Assembly (NCBI GenBank): GCA_023897205.1
Contig: JAHWDD010000005.1
Location: 558,001 to 622,000, forward strand
DNA from: Exophiala sp. HKRS030
Lineage: Eukaryota > Ascomycota > Eurotiomycetes > Chaetothyriales > Herpotrichiellaceae
Direction of reading: 5' to 3'
Length of the DNA stretch: 64,000 nucleotides
Shown: positions 44,508-55,328 of the stretch, in pieces
Position numbering within the stretch: position 1 is the stretch's first letter
Layout of the letters: each line of letters opens with the position of its first letter
The notes under the pieces: model-generated
What the model saw: only the letters and a program-made list of their open reading frames with translations
The model's database searches: none
What the model was told of the DNA's origin: nothing
Translations under genes and position numbers: made by a program

Positions 44508-47165
44508 ATGGATCAATTCAACGATCTCATCCGCACCCAGGAACTCCTTTCAGCGGCCTGTGAGAAGCGATCCGACAGTCCTCCATTGCCCGCAGTCACT
44601 TCCGAGAAGAAACATCTTTGCACCATTTGCGGGCAGGGATTTTATCGCGCCGAACACTTGAGACGCCATCAAACACGACGTGAGCCTGCCGAGGATATTA
44701 CCATTGCGCTTTGAAACTCATCACTAATCGCGTCGCGTTCCAGATACCGGCGCAAGACCCTTTTCATGCACTTTTTGCGGTCGAGATTTTTCACGCAAGT
44801 ACGAAGTTCTCCGCGGCATCATTTCTTCCCCAGAAAAGACGCGCTGACTGATCGTGCAGAGACCGCCTCCAGACTCATTACCACATTTGCCAGTGGCGGG
44901 GAGACCGCGAGCCTCCCAGTTCAGTTCCCAAGGGTCGACGACCACATGCTTGTGTAACGGTGAGATTTGATTTGCCCTTCTTCCCACCCCTGTGGTACTG
45001 ACACCAAGCCCCCAGTGTGTGAATTCCAAGATACGATGCGATGGAGGTAATCCTTGCGCTCAGTGTAAGAGGAAACAAGTCACGTGTCGTCAGAAGGGTT
45101 CGACCAAGGAAAACTCTTCGTCAACGGGTACGTGAATTCGCTTTACTTGTAGACTACGCGCGCGAAAAATGCCCGCCGTGCAGAGCGTGTTTGACTGAGT
45201 GAGTGGCTTTTCACACAGGCACGAAGAAAGCAAGCGCTTCTACCCCCGCGTCCGTCGCTGTCGCTGCCGCGGCTGCTGATGATCGGGTGTCTATCAAAGC
45301 GTTGCTGAATGGCGGAACCGACACATTCACAAGAACATACAATCTCCCGCCATGTGACGACCGAATGCAGAGCATGCAATTCCACCAGGAACAGGTCGAG
45401 TCAGGAGAGACAAGCGAGATCAATGACGTTAAAGTGGGCGACCCGAGTCCGAACTCGATCGACTATTCCGGCTTGTTTGAATCCTTCATGGACACGAACG
45501 AACAATACTTGGACTTCTGGAATGGGCCGTTTGGCCTCGTGCCCTCGCCAAATTATGCCGACATGCAGCTGGATTTCTACGACCCCTCCATCGGCCCCGG
45601 AGACATGCGCTTTGGGCCAACTCCGTCGGACTCTGCGTCTAACCCACCAGACCACGCTCAATATATCTCAGCGGTCAACATGGCCATCTACAACAAGCTT
45701 TGGTGTCTGGCACTCGACGACAAGGCTCGACAGGAACTGACGGCGTGTCTTAATTTCCTCTTGACTCCCGAAAGGATCCCGAAATTCATCTCCATGTACT
45801 TCCGCAACTGGCACCTCAATTGTCCAATGCTGCACAAACCTTCCTTTGACCCTGCCAAAGCGCAGACGTCGCTAGTCATCAGTATCATCTTTGTGGGAGC
45901 GATGTATTCCAAGGATCAATCCGAGAGAATGGCGGCGAAGAAACTGGTCGACGTTGCAGAACTGGTCGTCTTTGACTCGGAGATTTTCTCTTTCGAATCC
46001 GAGATTATCAAATTCATACAGGAGTCTTCCTCAACGCCAGCACCGTCAGAAACAACCGAACCTGCGGCGGACCCGGAATGGAATCGCTTTCAAGAGGTCC
46101 AGGCAGGATTTCTGATGGTCATTGCACAGTACTGGTCTGGTGCACGAGTACCGAAACGTAGGGCCCTGGAGACTCGATTGGGAGAAGTCATCAAGGTAGT
46201 TATTATACCCTGCTGGTTTGCTCGCTTATCTAGGCTGCTGACCAAAGCCGCTAGGTCCTACGGAAATACAATTACCATCACGCGCGTCATCAGCCGTCAG
46301 ATCGGATATCGGAGAATGCCTGGCTACAGAAGGAGTCTCGAATCCGGTACGGCCTAACCCCCTCCCTTCCTTTCCAAAAAACGCACGCCAAAGTATGCAG
46401 GGTCCGCTGACTGAACCACTTTCTAGCACGGTCGCCAGCATTGCCCTGCTCGACTGTGCGGGCCGGATTTACACTAATTTTCCCTGTCGCATGTCTCCTG
46501 TCGAGTTCGATACCGATTTACCGTGCAAGGAAGCCATCTTCAGCTCGCGACATCCGTTCATGCAAAGCGATTCCATATTTGCTCCTCGACAGACCATAGC
46601 TGAAGCCTTTTCGTCACTCTTCGAGGGCAAGGCGAAGACTTCATCCGCGGGCCTGTCGTCTTCCATGGCTCTTGTCAACTCCAATTTTGCCGAGAATCCC
46701 AGCCAACCTCTGGAAACTGATGCCAATGGAGAATACACTCCGTTTGATCTATTCATCTTGATTCATTGTACGTTATTTTGTTGATCTACGCACGACCAAT
46801 GTGACCAGCTAATTTGTTTACCAGTACTGTACACGCATATCCATTCTTGTATCGTCACCCTGTCACACGATCTACCTTCCAAGACCACGAATCGCTCAGT
46901 CAGTGCATCAAAATGGGGAGCAGTGTTTGAGAATCTCAAGACAGCATTGGAACGATGGCGACAGCTGTGGCAGGCTGTTCGATCGCATGCCACGGACGAG
47001 ACTCTCAAGTCTGCTGGCATGTACAGAAATTCATTTCATTTTTGGATGATTTGTCAATTAATTTTGAGCAAAGAGGAGGCAGTCGATGTTATCACACGTA
47101 TGGAAGTTAACTGCGACGATGCCCTGAGGAAACTCAAGGTGTTGTTTCAGAACGAGAATGATTGA
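44508..47165 (+). CDS. hybrid regulator: two C2H2-type fingers plus Zn(II)2Cys6, 8 exons
   Basis: Exons 44508-44679, 44744-44798, 44860-44959, 45016-45127, 45219-46195, 46255-46346, 46427-46767 and 46825-47165 give 729 residues. Finger 1 is C38-x2-C41-x12-H54-x3-H58; finger 2 is C66-x2-C69-x12-H82-x3-C86 (a C2HC variant). A Zn2Cys6 cluster follows at C107-C110-C117-C123-C126-C133 (ACVT|CVNSKIRC..). Each motif is cut by a small intron, so unspliced ORFs hide all three. The rest matches the fungal-specific domain of this mixed class (RTVASIALLDCAGRIYTNFPCRMS, CKEAIFSSRHPF). It probably regulates the catabolic genes just upstream. Confidence 0.86.
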
Positions 47166-48168
47166 CGAGGCGGAGCGAAACGCACTCGAGACACAAGGCT
47201 TGTTATTTTTTACCCCGGTGTTTTGCCTCTCGACCTGGGGCACAATGAAGCGGAGAATGAATTTCTGGCCCAGGGGTTGGCTCCCAAGGCAACACCATTG
47301 ACCTGGCGGTGGAGGGCGATGCGGGTCAAGGATGTCGGAAATACCCCCCTGTGAAGTTCGCAAAATTTGGCCTGGTTCCAGTCCTTGCAAGTGATTGGTG
47401 ACGGCACAACAATGAACCTCGGCTGACTCTCTTCGAGTTATGCAGCTTGTTCGATGGTCATGCATTGGGCCAGGGCTGATGGTTTGACGGGCTGTGCTAT
47501 CCGTACAGTACATGACACGGCTAATGGTGGAAGGGGAATCACACAAGTGACAAATTGGCTTGGTTCTCACCAACGGAACAAAGATGGCCCTCACCCACGA
47601 ATTACTACTAGTATTACATGAGGACGAGAAGGTCGACAAGCCAACCAAGCATGAACGTGTCATCATCATTCATGAACTCTTCTCCGCAGATTCGTCAGAT
47701 TGCCATATGCAAGGCTCTTGTACCAATATGAGGTACTGCCACCGACCTCGTTTGAAGACTTTTGACATTGTACAACCTAAAAGCACCTGCGCTCAACAAT
47801 GACTACTATCACAATCGACTGCTCAATAACTTGGGACTGACGAAGAAACACGGGGATAAAGCATGAGAAATCACTGACGCCCAGACCTTGAGTGTGCGAT
47901 GTGGCGATATCACGTGGGTGGCTGAGAAATGTGGCGGTCTCACGTGTTTGGCCGGGGTCTTGCATGTGATGTCACGTTTCCCTCTCGTGACCTCATTCTG
48001 ATCTTTTACTCGTCGTTTGCCCAGGCAACACCATTAATTCGATAATTCATTACGAGTACAAAGGGCCCAGCTAAAGAAATTCTCGAACTTTGACAATCTC
48101 ACTTCTTCCCCTCCTTGCCTGAGATTCTTTCTTTCTCGTCCCTCAGAATCTACCCTAATTTCGCCATC
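47166..48168. other. 1 kb intergenic with an E-box pair
   Basis: An ORF at 47058-47669 (minus) overlaps the regulator end and has no features. The paired CACGTG element is listed separately. The rest is unremarkable. Confidence 0.4.
47899..47946. promoter_or_regulatory. direct repeat carrying two CACGTG boxes
   Basis: ATGTGGCGATATCACGTG at 47899 and ATGTGGCGGTCTCACGTG at 47929 differ at two positions and are exactly 30 bp apart, about three helical turns. Each ends in the palindrome CACGTG, a bHLH site. They lie about 220-270 bp before the membrane protein gene at 48169. Confidence 0.55.
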
Positions 48169-49428
48169 ATGTCGACCACGTTCATCGAATATTCCGATGA
48201 GAAGTCGCCCCAGGTTGATGTTCTCCCTGTTCCAGTCATTGCTACCCAGGAGAAGAAACGACCCAGCTTTTTTCATCGCCTTCTCAAGGTAGCCATTGTC
48301 CTCTTTGGCTCTCTGTTCATCCTTGACCTACTCAACCATGGTCCAGCCTTTGGTAGGTTCAAACATGGCTGTCACGGCTTCATCGACTCTGTGAGTATGG
48401 GCGACGATGGTCATCAGCACCCCATTCCACCAATCGACAACTGGAAACCATTCGAAGGAACCACCCACTTCGAGTTCGACCCTAAAGCCGCCTCTGGCCT
48501 CACTGTCCGTGGCTCCAAGGCGTTCGGCAAGGTCGTTTTCGAAACATCCAAACTGTCCGAGAAAGTGCGAATTGATCTCGACATCAAGACCAACAAGCGA
48601 GACAAGCACGGCGAGATCAGCGTCGAGGAAGACAATGGTCGTCTGACCATCCACACCCCGGATACCGGCAAACTCATGACCTATGCATCGGCCAAGATCC
48701 AGATTCCCTCCAACATCATCGGCACTTTTGGCATGCCGCATTTCGACGTCGACCTTCCCCGCCACATGGTCGACTACAGTGAACTACCGGAGTCTTTGGA
48801 GATTGGAGATTTCGCAATCAGGGTCGCAAAGGGTTTCGTCAAGACCGGTCGAGTTCACACCAACAGAACCGCCATCGCGATCGCCAACGGCGCTCTCCGA
48901 GGTTCACTGACTCACGGTCGTGAACATACCGAGGTCGACGTGGCCAGGGGCAACGCCACGATCGACATCCCAGCCATCAGCTCGGGCAACGAAGGGTCGA
49001 CGCACATCCATCTCGGAAACGGACACTTGAACGGCACCCTGTCCGTCTACAATTCCACCGCGATCGACGTGGCGAGGGGTTCGATCTGGATCAACGTCGA
49101 CTTCAAAGACGCCGAACCGCGCGCTCAATTCTCGACCCGCATCGCCTCGGGCCCCTCACGCGTGTATGTGAATTCCATCGCCGCGGAACGTCTGTTCCGT
49201 TCGGACCACAACACCATCGCGGGTGACCAGTTGATTACGTATCCTGCCAACTTCCAGGGCACCATCGACGCTCGCGGCATCGCTGGTGACATCAAGATGA
49301 CCGGTGACGAGCTCGATGTGGAAAAGGTCATTGGAGGAGTCGTGGGCAAGAAGGGTGACCCCAACAGAAATTACATGAGTGTCAAGACTGTCAAGGGGGC
49401 TTTGGACATTCTTGTCGGTGACGAGTGA
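48169..49428 (+). CDS. single-pass membrane protein with beta-rich outer domain
   Basis: Single exon, 419 residues, function unknown. A short cytosolic N-terminus is followed by one hydrophobic helix (KVAIVLFGSLFILDLL, about residues 40-55). Then comes a long region of alternating strands with repeated xxDVARGxxxI units (about residues 255-310), suggesting a beta-solenoid like DUF4097-type adhesin-like domains. Several NxT sites fit an outside location. Homologous fungal proteins are common but uncharacterised, as far as I know. Confidence 0.75.
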   Translation: MSTTFIEYSDEKSPQVDVLPVPVIATQEKKRPSFFHRLLKVAIVLFGSLFILDLLNHGPAFGRFKHGCHGFIDSVSMGDDGHQHPIPPIDNWKPFEGTTHFEFDPKAASGLTVRGSKAFGKVVFETSKLSEKVRIDLDIKTNKRDKHGEISVEEDNGRLTIHTPDTGKLMTYASAKIQIPSNIIGTFGMPHFDVDLPRHMVDYSELPESLEIGDFAIRVAKGFVKTGRVHTNRTAIAIANGALRGSLTHGREHTEVDVARGNATIDIPAISSGNEGSTHIHLGNGHLNGTLSVYNSTAIDVARGSIWINVDFKDAEPRAQFSTRIASGPSRVYVNSIAAERLFRSDHNTIAGDQLITYPANFQGTIDARGIAGDIKMTGDELDVEKVIGGVVGKKGDPNRNYMSVKTVKGALDILVGDE

Positions 49429-49872
49429 TTGATAATTCTTCAGACGGCCAGGGGCTAGGCTTTGTCCTACCAGTAGTAACCCAGTGCTAGTCAAAAAGTG
49501 ACCACCCCAGAAAAGGAGAACTTTGTATGGATTATTACCATTCGTAATGATGAGTATTGCTGTATAATACCACAAATAAAGTTTCTACATAATCTGTACC
49601 AGTCTTTCTCTTTAATATTGGAATGGGAGCTCCCCGGTTCTGGGTGATGACGGAACTCGCCTAACAAAAGGAGTATTGGTTAGACTCGTTTATTCTTCAT
49701 TCATGATGTATATCATATTGGTTTACTCAGTCGTGCCATTTTGTAACTCAGTTCTTTCGAGGATGCCTCGAAACCTCGAGACTAAAAGCTAGCCTTACCT
49801 CTCTACCTTTGTTTCAATCACCTTTACCTTGTTCATGCTATGTAATACTTACCGTTTTTTGGGTGTGTCATG
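49429..49872. other. convergent 3' flanks
   Basis: The membrane protein and TPR genes converge here. No gene was seen; AT-rich stretches near 49560-49615 may hold polyadenylation signals. Confidence 0.4.
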
Positions 49873-51558
49873 TCAAGTCATGACCTCCTCGGTCTTCAAC
49901 CTACAAAAACAAGACGACCGAATCTCCACGTCGGCCAGGGCGACGTGGTACATCAACTGCGGTCTGAGGATCCTCGCCTCCGCCAGCCGGCCCAACTTGA
50001 CGAGACACTCGTAGTACCCGTGGAGGGACCAGACGTTGTTGGGGTGCCGCTGCGGGCGAGGGAGGGTGTCGTCGTCGTCGTCGAACCCCAGGTCGGTGGC
50101 GTAGACCTTGGCGGCCATTTCGACGTGACCCTGTTCGAGAAGCAAGGCGCCGTAGGCGTGGCGAGGGGGCTGCATCCAACCCCAAGGTTCGTCGTAGGGG
50201 AGGGAGTCGTCCAGCCTGACGGCCTCCCGGAGCCACGAGTAGGCCTCGTCGAAATGACCTTGGCGGTACGCTATCTCCCCTTCGAGCATGGCGGACGCGA
50301 CGGCCAGGATGTCGGTGGCGGTGTTGTTGAACAAGGTGCGGGTGGGTTTGACCCGGGTCAAGGCCGACCGGAACAGGTCCCGTTGGGCGACGGCCTCGGA
50401 GGGGCGCGACGACGAGGCGTACGCGACGCCCTTGCCGTAGTGGGTGAGGGCGGTCGTCACGCAGTAGAGGTCCTCGTCGGCGGGGAGGGGGAGGGCGAGG
50501 AGGTCGTCCCACATCCCGAACCGGACCAGGACGTGCACGCGCATGCCGACGAACGACTCGAGCCAGTCGGCCATGGGCGGGGAGGCGACCCGCAACAGGG
50601 CCCCGGGGAGGTTGTCCTCGACGACCCGCGCCGTGGCGAGGGCGGTGCGTTTCTGCGCCGAGAACAAGGACGCGTACAGGCGGAAGTGGGCGTCGTGGGT
50701 CACGTAGAGCGTGTAAAAGTGCAGGGGGCCGGAGCGCGCGAGGTACTTCCTGTCCGCGGCCATGGCGGCGCCGTTCCCCGCGATGGCCGCGCGGTAGTCG
50801 CCGCACAGGATGTCGAGGTGCGTGGGCATGTGGCGGAGGTGACCCGAGTCCGGGACCAGGTCGCGGAGGGCGTCGGCGTGGGGCATGGCGCGTTCGGGCG
50901 TGGGCGACATCTCCATCAGGTGGATGTACAGATGGAGGAGGCCCGGGTGGGTGGAACCCCCCGGCAAGGTGAGGGCGTGGTCGAGGATCCGTTTGATCTC
51001 CAGGGTCTTCGCGTCGGGGGCAGGACGACCGGTGCGAAGGTCCCAGAGTGCCCAGGGCGTGAGGTTCATGAGGGCGTCGGCGCAGAGCGTGGCGACTTCG
51101 AGGTCGTCGGGGAATTGGGCGTGGACGGCGCTCATGGCGTCCGCGTACGGGAGGTTCCAGATCGAGCAGTCCGAGGCCGGCTTGTCCTGCGGGTACCGAA
51201 ACTCGAGGGCGTTGATCAGTGCCTGTTCGACGGCGGTGGTACGCCGAGACTTCGAGATGGCCGATTCAATGGCCGCGTGGGTCCGTGAGACGGTCGACTC
51301 GAGCTCGACGCCGTCAAAGAACGACCATGGTTTGTTGTAGTTGGGCCCCAGAGCGTAAGCGAGACCCCAGTACGCCATTGCACAGTCCGGGTCGAGTGAG
51401 ATGGCCTTTTGAAAACATTCTGCCGATTCCTCGTGGTGAAAGCCGTAGCTCCAGATGAGGCCCCGGTCGAACCATTTTTGAGCTTCTGGATTGCTTGTCG
51501 TTATGGGTCGGTGATATGTGCCCAGGTCGTAATAGTCATCAGGAGTAGTGCCACTCAT
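49873..51558 (-). CDS. TPR-repeat protein
   Basis: Single exon, 561 residues. Tetratricopeptide-like helices are visible at the N-terminus (AQKWFDRGLIWSYGFHHEESAE / AISLDPDCAMAYWGLAYALG) and near the C-terminus (GHFDEAYSWLREAVRLDDS, YECLVKLGRLAEA). No enzyme motif is evident; it probably binds a protein partner. Third codon positions are very GC-rich, which creates a long antisense ORF (49870-51288) that should not be annotated. The intronless, GC-rich form differs from its neighbours, but many fungal TPR genes look alike, so transfer is not claimed. Confidence 0.82.
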   Translation of the reverse strand: MSGTTPDDYYDLGTYHRPITTSNPEAQKWFDRGLIWSYGFHHEESAECFQKAISLDPDCAMAYWGLAYALGPNYNKPWSFFDGVELESTVSRTHAAIESAISKSRRTTAVEQALINALEFRYPQDKPASDCSIWNLPYADAMSAVHAQFPDDLEVATLCADALMNLTPWALWDLRTGRPAPDAKTLEIKRILDHALTLPGGSTHPGLLHLYIHLMEMSPTPERAMPHADALRDLVPDSGHLRHMPTHLDILCGDYRAAIAGNGAAMAADRKYLARSGPLHFYTLYVTHDAHFRLYASLFSAQKRTALATARVVEDNLPGALLRVASPPMADWLESFVGMRVHVLVRFGMWDDLLALPLPADEDLYCVTTALTHYGKGVAYASSSRPSEAVAQRDLFRSALTRVKPTRTLFNNTATDILAVASAMLEGEIAYRQGHFDEAYSWLREAVRLDDSLPYDEPWGWMQPPRHAYGALLLEQGHVEMAAKVYATDLGFDDDDDTLPRPQRHPNNVWSLHGYYECLVKLGRLAEARILRPQLMYHVALADVEIRSSCFCRLKTEEVMT

Positions 51559-51939
51559 GATGGGGTGGTCTTCAGCGCAGTGACTCCGTATCGTCTGTGT
51601 AGTGGACTATAAGATCATGCCAGGACGTGTGACTGTGGGCGGAGATGTTGAATGGCATACATCTGACAGACAATGAAAAGAATGGACGTCTGGCGAATTC
51701 CAAGGTCAATCAAGGTCGAGCTATCAGATGAAAGTGGTCCGATCTTAGGACTGCGAATACGAGTACGGATACGAGGAGTAGACGCACGGTATCGTGTAAT
51801 GTTCTACCGGAGGAACAGTACGGTCAAGTACTTGATATATACGGATTTTTCATACTCAGGTACCTGAGGTAATTCAAAGGGATTCAATCTATTGTACAGT
51901 GTATAATCTGCGTGAACATATCAATCGCAATGACGCCGT
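51559..51939. other. intergenic, no gene seen
   Basis: Contains the TPR gene promoter on the minus strand and the terminator side of the next minus-strand gene. Nothing else seen. Confidence 0.35.
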
Positions 51940-53517
51940 TTATATCGTCCCCCTCATGTCCATGAACTCTTCTACCTGCCAGCCACCGGGTCTCTGTTCA
52001 ATGTCTGTTGCATTCCGACAACGAGGATGTATTCGATCCTCTTCCGACCCAATGGGCCAGACTGGTATGAAGCAGATCTCGTCTAGTGCGCAATCACCGC
52101 ACTTTTTCCAAGTAGTCCAATCTAGGTATGTCATGAGCGAGCGCAATTTTTTCTTTGACTCCGAAACAGACACATTGCTATCGAAAGCGGCGAAGAGGCC
52201 CGAACAGATCTTCCGCGTGACGGCTTCAACTGCACGACCTGCAATCGATCCCGAGTGTTTGATCCCAGTAGGAACGAATTGATTGATACATCGCTCCACC
52301 TCAGCTGTTGAATTACGATGGTCCGAGTCGATAAAGACGTGAAGAATGGTTGACAATTCATGCAAGAATGCTTCAGACGTGTCGAGACTATCTGAGACCA
52401 GGTACGGTAGCTCCTTTGCGTATCGTTCAACGACCATGTCTGTGATGCTCTGCCAGTTGATAGCACCGGAGTCGAAAGTATCCCAGTTGTTGACCATAGT
52501 GTCGACATCATTGCGTACCTTATCAAGGGAAGCTACCGATAGGTTTTCGAGCCTGGGCAGATCATCACCGTCATTGAACAGGTCGAGATCATACGCAAAG
52601 CTGGTTATGAAGTTCTCATGATCAAGCTTCACCCTGTCACCGCCAATATCATCGTATCGGGCACTGATGGCCTTTATCCATACCATGAGATGTTGCCGTA
52701 CGGGCTCGGTCGGTTCAGATTCCTCGCCACCCGGGAGCGAGCGCCCTGTTCTGACTGCGGAGATGAAATCTACATTCTCAACGAATGAGCACATGATGAT
52801 TTCGAAGCCAGCCTCCATCCGTATGAAACCCTTGATCTTCCCTCCCCATTTATCATTGGATAGCTTGCATAGGCGCCTTGCACGTTCAAAGTCCCAGAAT
52901 CCGTCGCGTTGATTCCTGGTCACATTCAGGAGCAAGGCATCTTGAGAGTCGAGCGTGCCTCTTTCAGTCTTGCCTGCTGACATGCCATCAATGTAAAGCA
53001 AAGGAAGATTGTGTTTTGTCCTGTATGTGTGCAGCCATCCCGGCGTAATGTCATACCTGGGTGGTTTGATCCTGGTATCCAGAATAGGGTGCTGGAGCAT
53101 TATCCCGCCATCGTGACCTGAAGGTGGCTGGACAAGGTCGCCGCTCTCGACCTCCGAACCATCGTTGTCATCAGTGTCGTTCCGTCGCTTGATCCTCGTA
53201 GCGAAGAAGCTGGCATGTTCTGGTTCAAATGCCAACCATTCCATACCCTCGACAGGTTCTTGAAAGGGTGATCCGTGGTAGAACTGCGTGCCGGCTGGAA
53301 CTTGAGCCATGAAAAATGACATCCCATTGTGGTTCAGAGAAGAACCCCATTGGCGCATGGACGAGTGTATGGCATTGAATATGTGGTTGGCGTTGTGTAC
53401 GACGACAGCATTTTTGTCTTGGTCAGTTTGTGGGATGAAGGGCACTGCTGCGGCCCACGAGTGCTCGTACACTGACAATGTGTACGCAGCCAGAATTATT
53501 CCACTCCACCACCGCAT
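51940..53517 (-). CDS. secreted protein of unknown function
   Basis: About 525 residues from the ATG at 53517, chosen because it starts a signal peptide (MRWWSGIILAAYTLSVYEHSWAAA); an in-frame codon at 53604 would add 29 polar residues. Conserved-looking segments are AGTQFYHGSP..EGMEWLAFEPEHASFFA, GWLHTYRTKHNLPLLYIDGMSAGKTERGTLDSQD and GFIRMEAGFEIIMCSF. Many ascomycetes carry such proteins without known function. Asn-linked sites and pairs of cysteines near the C-terminus fit secretion. I see no catalytic motif I can defend. Confidence 0.8.
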   Translation of the reverse strand: MRWWSGIILAAYTLSVYEHSWAAAVPFIPQTDQDKNAVVVHNANHIFNAIHSSMRQWGSSLNHNGMSFFMAQVPAGTQFYHGSPFQEPVEGMEWLAFEPEHASFFATRIKRRNDTDDNDGSEVESGDLVQPPSGHDGGIMLQHPILDTRIKPPRYDITPGWLHTYRTKHNLPLLYIDGMSAGKTERGTLDSQDALLLNVTRNQRDGFWDFERARRLCKLSNDKWGGKIKGFIRMEAGFEIIMCSFVENVDFISAVRTGRSLPGGEESEPTEPVRQHLMVWIKAISARYDDIGGDRVKLDHENFITSFAYDLDLFNDGDDLPRLENLSVASLDKVRNDVDTMVNNWDTFDSGAINWQSITDMVVERYAKELPYLVSDSLDTSEAFLHELSTILHVFIDSDHRNSTAEVERCINQFVPTGIKHSGSIAGRAVEAVTRKICSGLFAAFDSNVSVSESKKKLRSLMTYLDWTTWKKCGDCALDEICFIPVWPIGSEEDRIHPRCRNATDIEQRPGGWQVEEFMDMRGTI

Positions 53518-54185
53518 CTTTCCGAGAGATTGGAATGAATATCGGTTATATTTATCTCTACCAGAAGGGTTGTGATCACCTGGAATGTGAATGTCAGTTA
53601 CCAACTTTGATGCCAGGCAACCTCGAGAGAGATAGAGATCTTATCTGATTATCACACATCATGCATGATGATCTGCTACTTGCTTACGTGGCGCGGTCCA
53701 AGGCTCGATCCAATGGACGTTGGACATTCAGATGCGACGGACACGCTAAGGGAAATGCTGAAAGACCGCAGGCCCCGACATCGGTCAAGAGTCAGTTACC
53801 ATCACCATGGTAGCATCCGAGCAATTCAACAACCGCATGGCATGAGTGAAGAGAAGGCCAGACCGATAGCTGATGGCTCGTTAGGACTTGGCGATGATTT
53901 CATCCTCACTTGAGGCGATGACCTTTTTTGGGATCCATATCTGGCGTCATCATCATAAGCACCGACATATACATATTTGGACCTCTGTCTCTCGGCGCCC
54001 AGAGGATGGAGATTTTCTCTCGTAACGCCTTGCAAGCAACTCGGTGACGACAACGACGGCAATGGTGATGTCCTCACGTAGATGCTGTTGTACGGGTGAG
54101 GAAGAAGCGCGTCTCTCTTCGCCTGTTATTCTGCCTCTCTATTCTCTCTCCCCCCAAACCCAACACAGACACAATACAACGCAAA
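53518..54185. other. divergent promoter region
   Basis: Shared upstream region of the secreted protein (minus) and the amidotransferase-like gene (plus). No gene was seen; 53665-53913 is an unsupported ORF. Confidence 0.4.
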
Positions 54186-55022
54186 ATGACCAACGGCACC
54201 GTGCGTATGTTCGTCCTCGAGACCGATGAGCCTCACCCGGCCACCAAAGCAACTCGAGGCAGTTTCGGAAATATATTGGACGAACTCTTCAACGAAGCCG
54301 GCTCACAGCACACTCCACCCCTCAGTGTCGAAACGGACACGCACTACGTGGTCGAAGATCCACCTAAACACCGCGGCCACGTCCCGACGGCGGACGAGAT
54401 CCCCGGAGATACGCGAGCCATCTTGATCACGGGGAGCATGTACGACGCCCACGGGAACGACGAATGGATCCTCAAGCTTCTCGACCTGCTGCGCCAACTG
54501 TGGCGCGAACGACCGTCTCTTCGATTCAGTGGTGTCTGCTTCGGCCACCAGATCCTCTGTCGAATGCTGGGCGCCCACGTCAGGCCTCACCCGGACGGGA
54601 ACTGGGAACTCGCCCACACGGAACTAGAACTCACGGAACGTGGCAAGAAGCTCTTCAGGACGGAGCAGCCGACGATCCAACTGCACCAGATGCACCAGGA
54701 CCAAGTGACGACCGTGCCGTCGGCGGAAACGACCGACCTGCTCGGGCCGGAGGACGACAAAGTACACGTCTGGGCCACGACGGATCACACGCGTATCCAA
54801 GGGCTGTACCTGCGCGACCGGCTCTTCACGTCCCAGGGCCATTTGGGGTTCGACGAGGACATGGTGAGAAGACAGGTCGACATGCGGGTCGAGAACGGCG
54901 GGATCAAGGACTCGAGGTTCGCAGAGGCACGGAAAGAAACGGCCGAGTTGAAACACGATGGGATTCTTGTTGCGGGTGCAATCCTCCGTTTCTTCCATGG
55001 TGAAGATCGAGATATATCGTGA
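54186..55022 (+). CDS. class I glutamine-amidotransferase-like protein
   Basis: Single exon, 278 residues. The GATase1 fold shows the nucleophile elbow GVCFGHQ and the catalytic His in SQGHLGFDED. The residue two after that His is Gly, where the triad Glu normally stands (HPE), so glutaminase activity may be altered. The ATG at 54186 is preceded by CAAA and gives the usual length; an in-frame ORF upstream extends into non-conserved sequence. No synthase partner domain is fused. Related fungal proteins are annotated as GMP-synthase-like or GATase; the reaction is unknown. Confidence 0.85.
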   Translation: MTNGTVRMFVLETDEPHPATKATRGSFGNILDELFNEAGSQHTPPLSVETDTHYVVEDPPKHRGHVPTADEIPGDTRAILITGSMYDAHGNDEWILKLLDLLRQLWRERPSLRFSGVCFGHQILCRMLGAHVRPHPDGNWELAHTELELTERGKKLFRTEQPTIQLHQMHQDQVTTVPSAETTDLLGPEDDKVHVWATTDHTRIQGLYLRDRLFTSQGHLGFDEDMVRRQVDMRVENGGIKDSRFAEARKETAELKHDGILVAGAILRFFHGEDRDIS

Positions 55023-55328
55023 ATTTCAATGACGATAGAACTGGCAAAGTTCGTTCTTTCTGTGTGCTTCATTCCTTGCCTTCCTTGGCTTTGCTTTGCC
55101 TTGCCGTTTCATACCGAACCACCATATCACATCGTGTGTTCGTTAGATGCCCTCCTCGGTAGCACATCAGAGATTCCCCTTCGTAAGGACGTAACCCATG
55201 TGTGGATGTACTTCCTTTTTGTTGCCGTCCATGATCTATCCACATCATCGTCACATATCCACCCTTAGATTGCTGGGTACGAGTCAACCTCTCAAAGAAC
55301 TCCTCTATTTTCATTATAGCCCCATCCA
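55023..55328. other. convergent 3' flanks, nothing seen
   Basis: The amidotransferase-like and alpha/beta hydrolase genes converge. No feature beyond expected terminators. Confidence 0.4.

Noticed and set aside
49870..51288. 472-codon ORF on the plus strand opposite the TPR gene
   Set aside because: It is Gly/Val/Arg-rich, has no domain, and is explained by GC-rich third positions of the TPR gene on the other strand.
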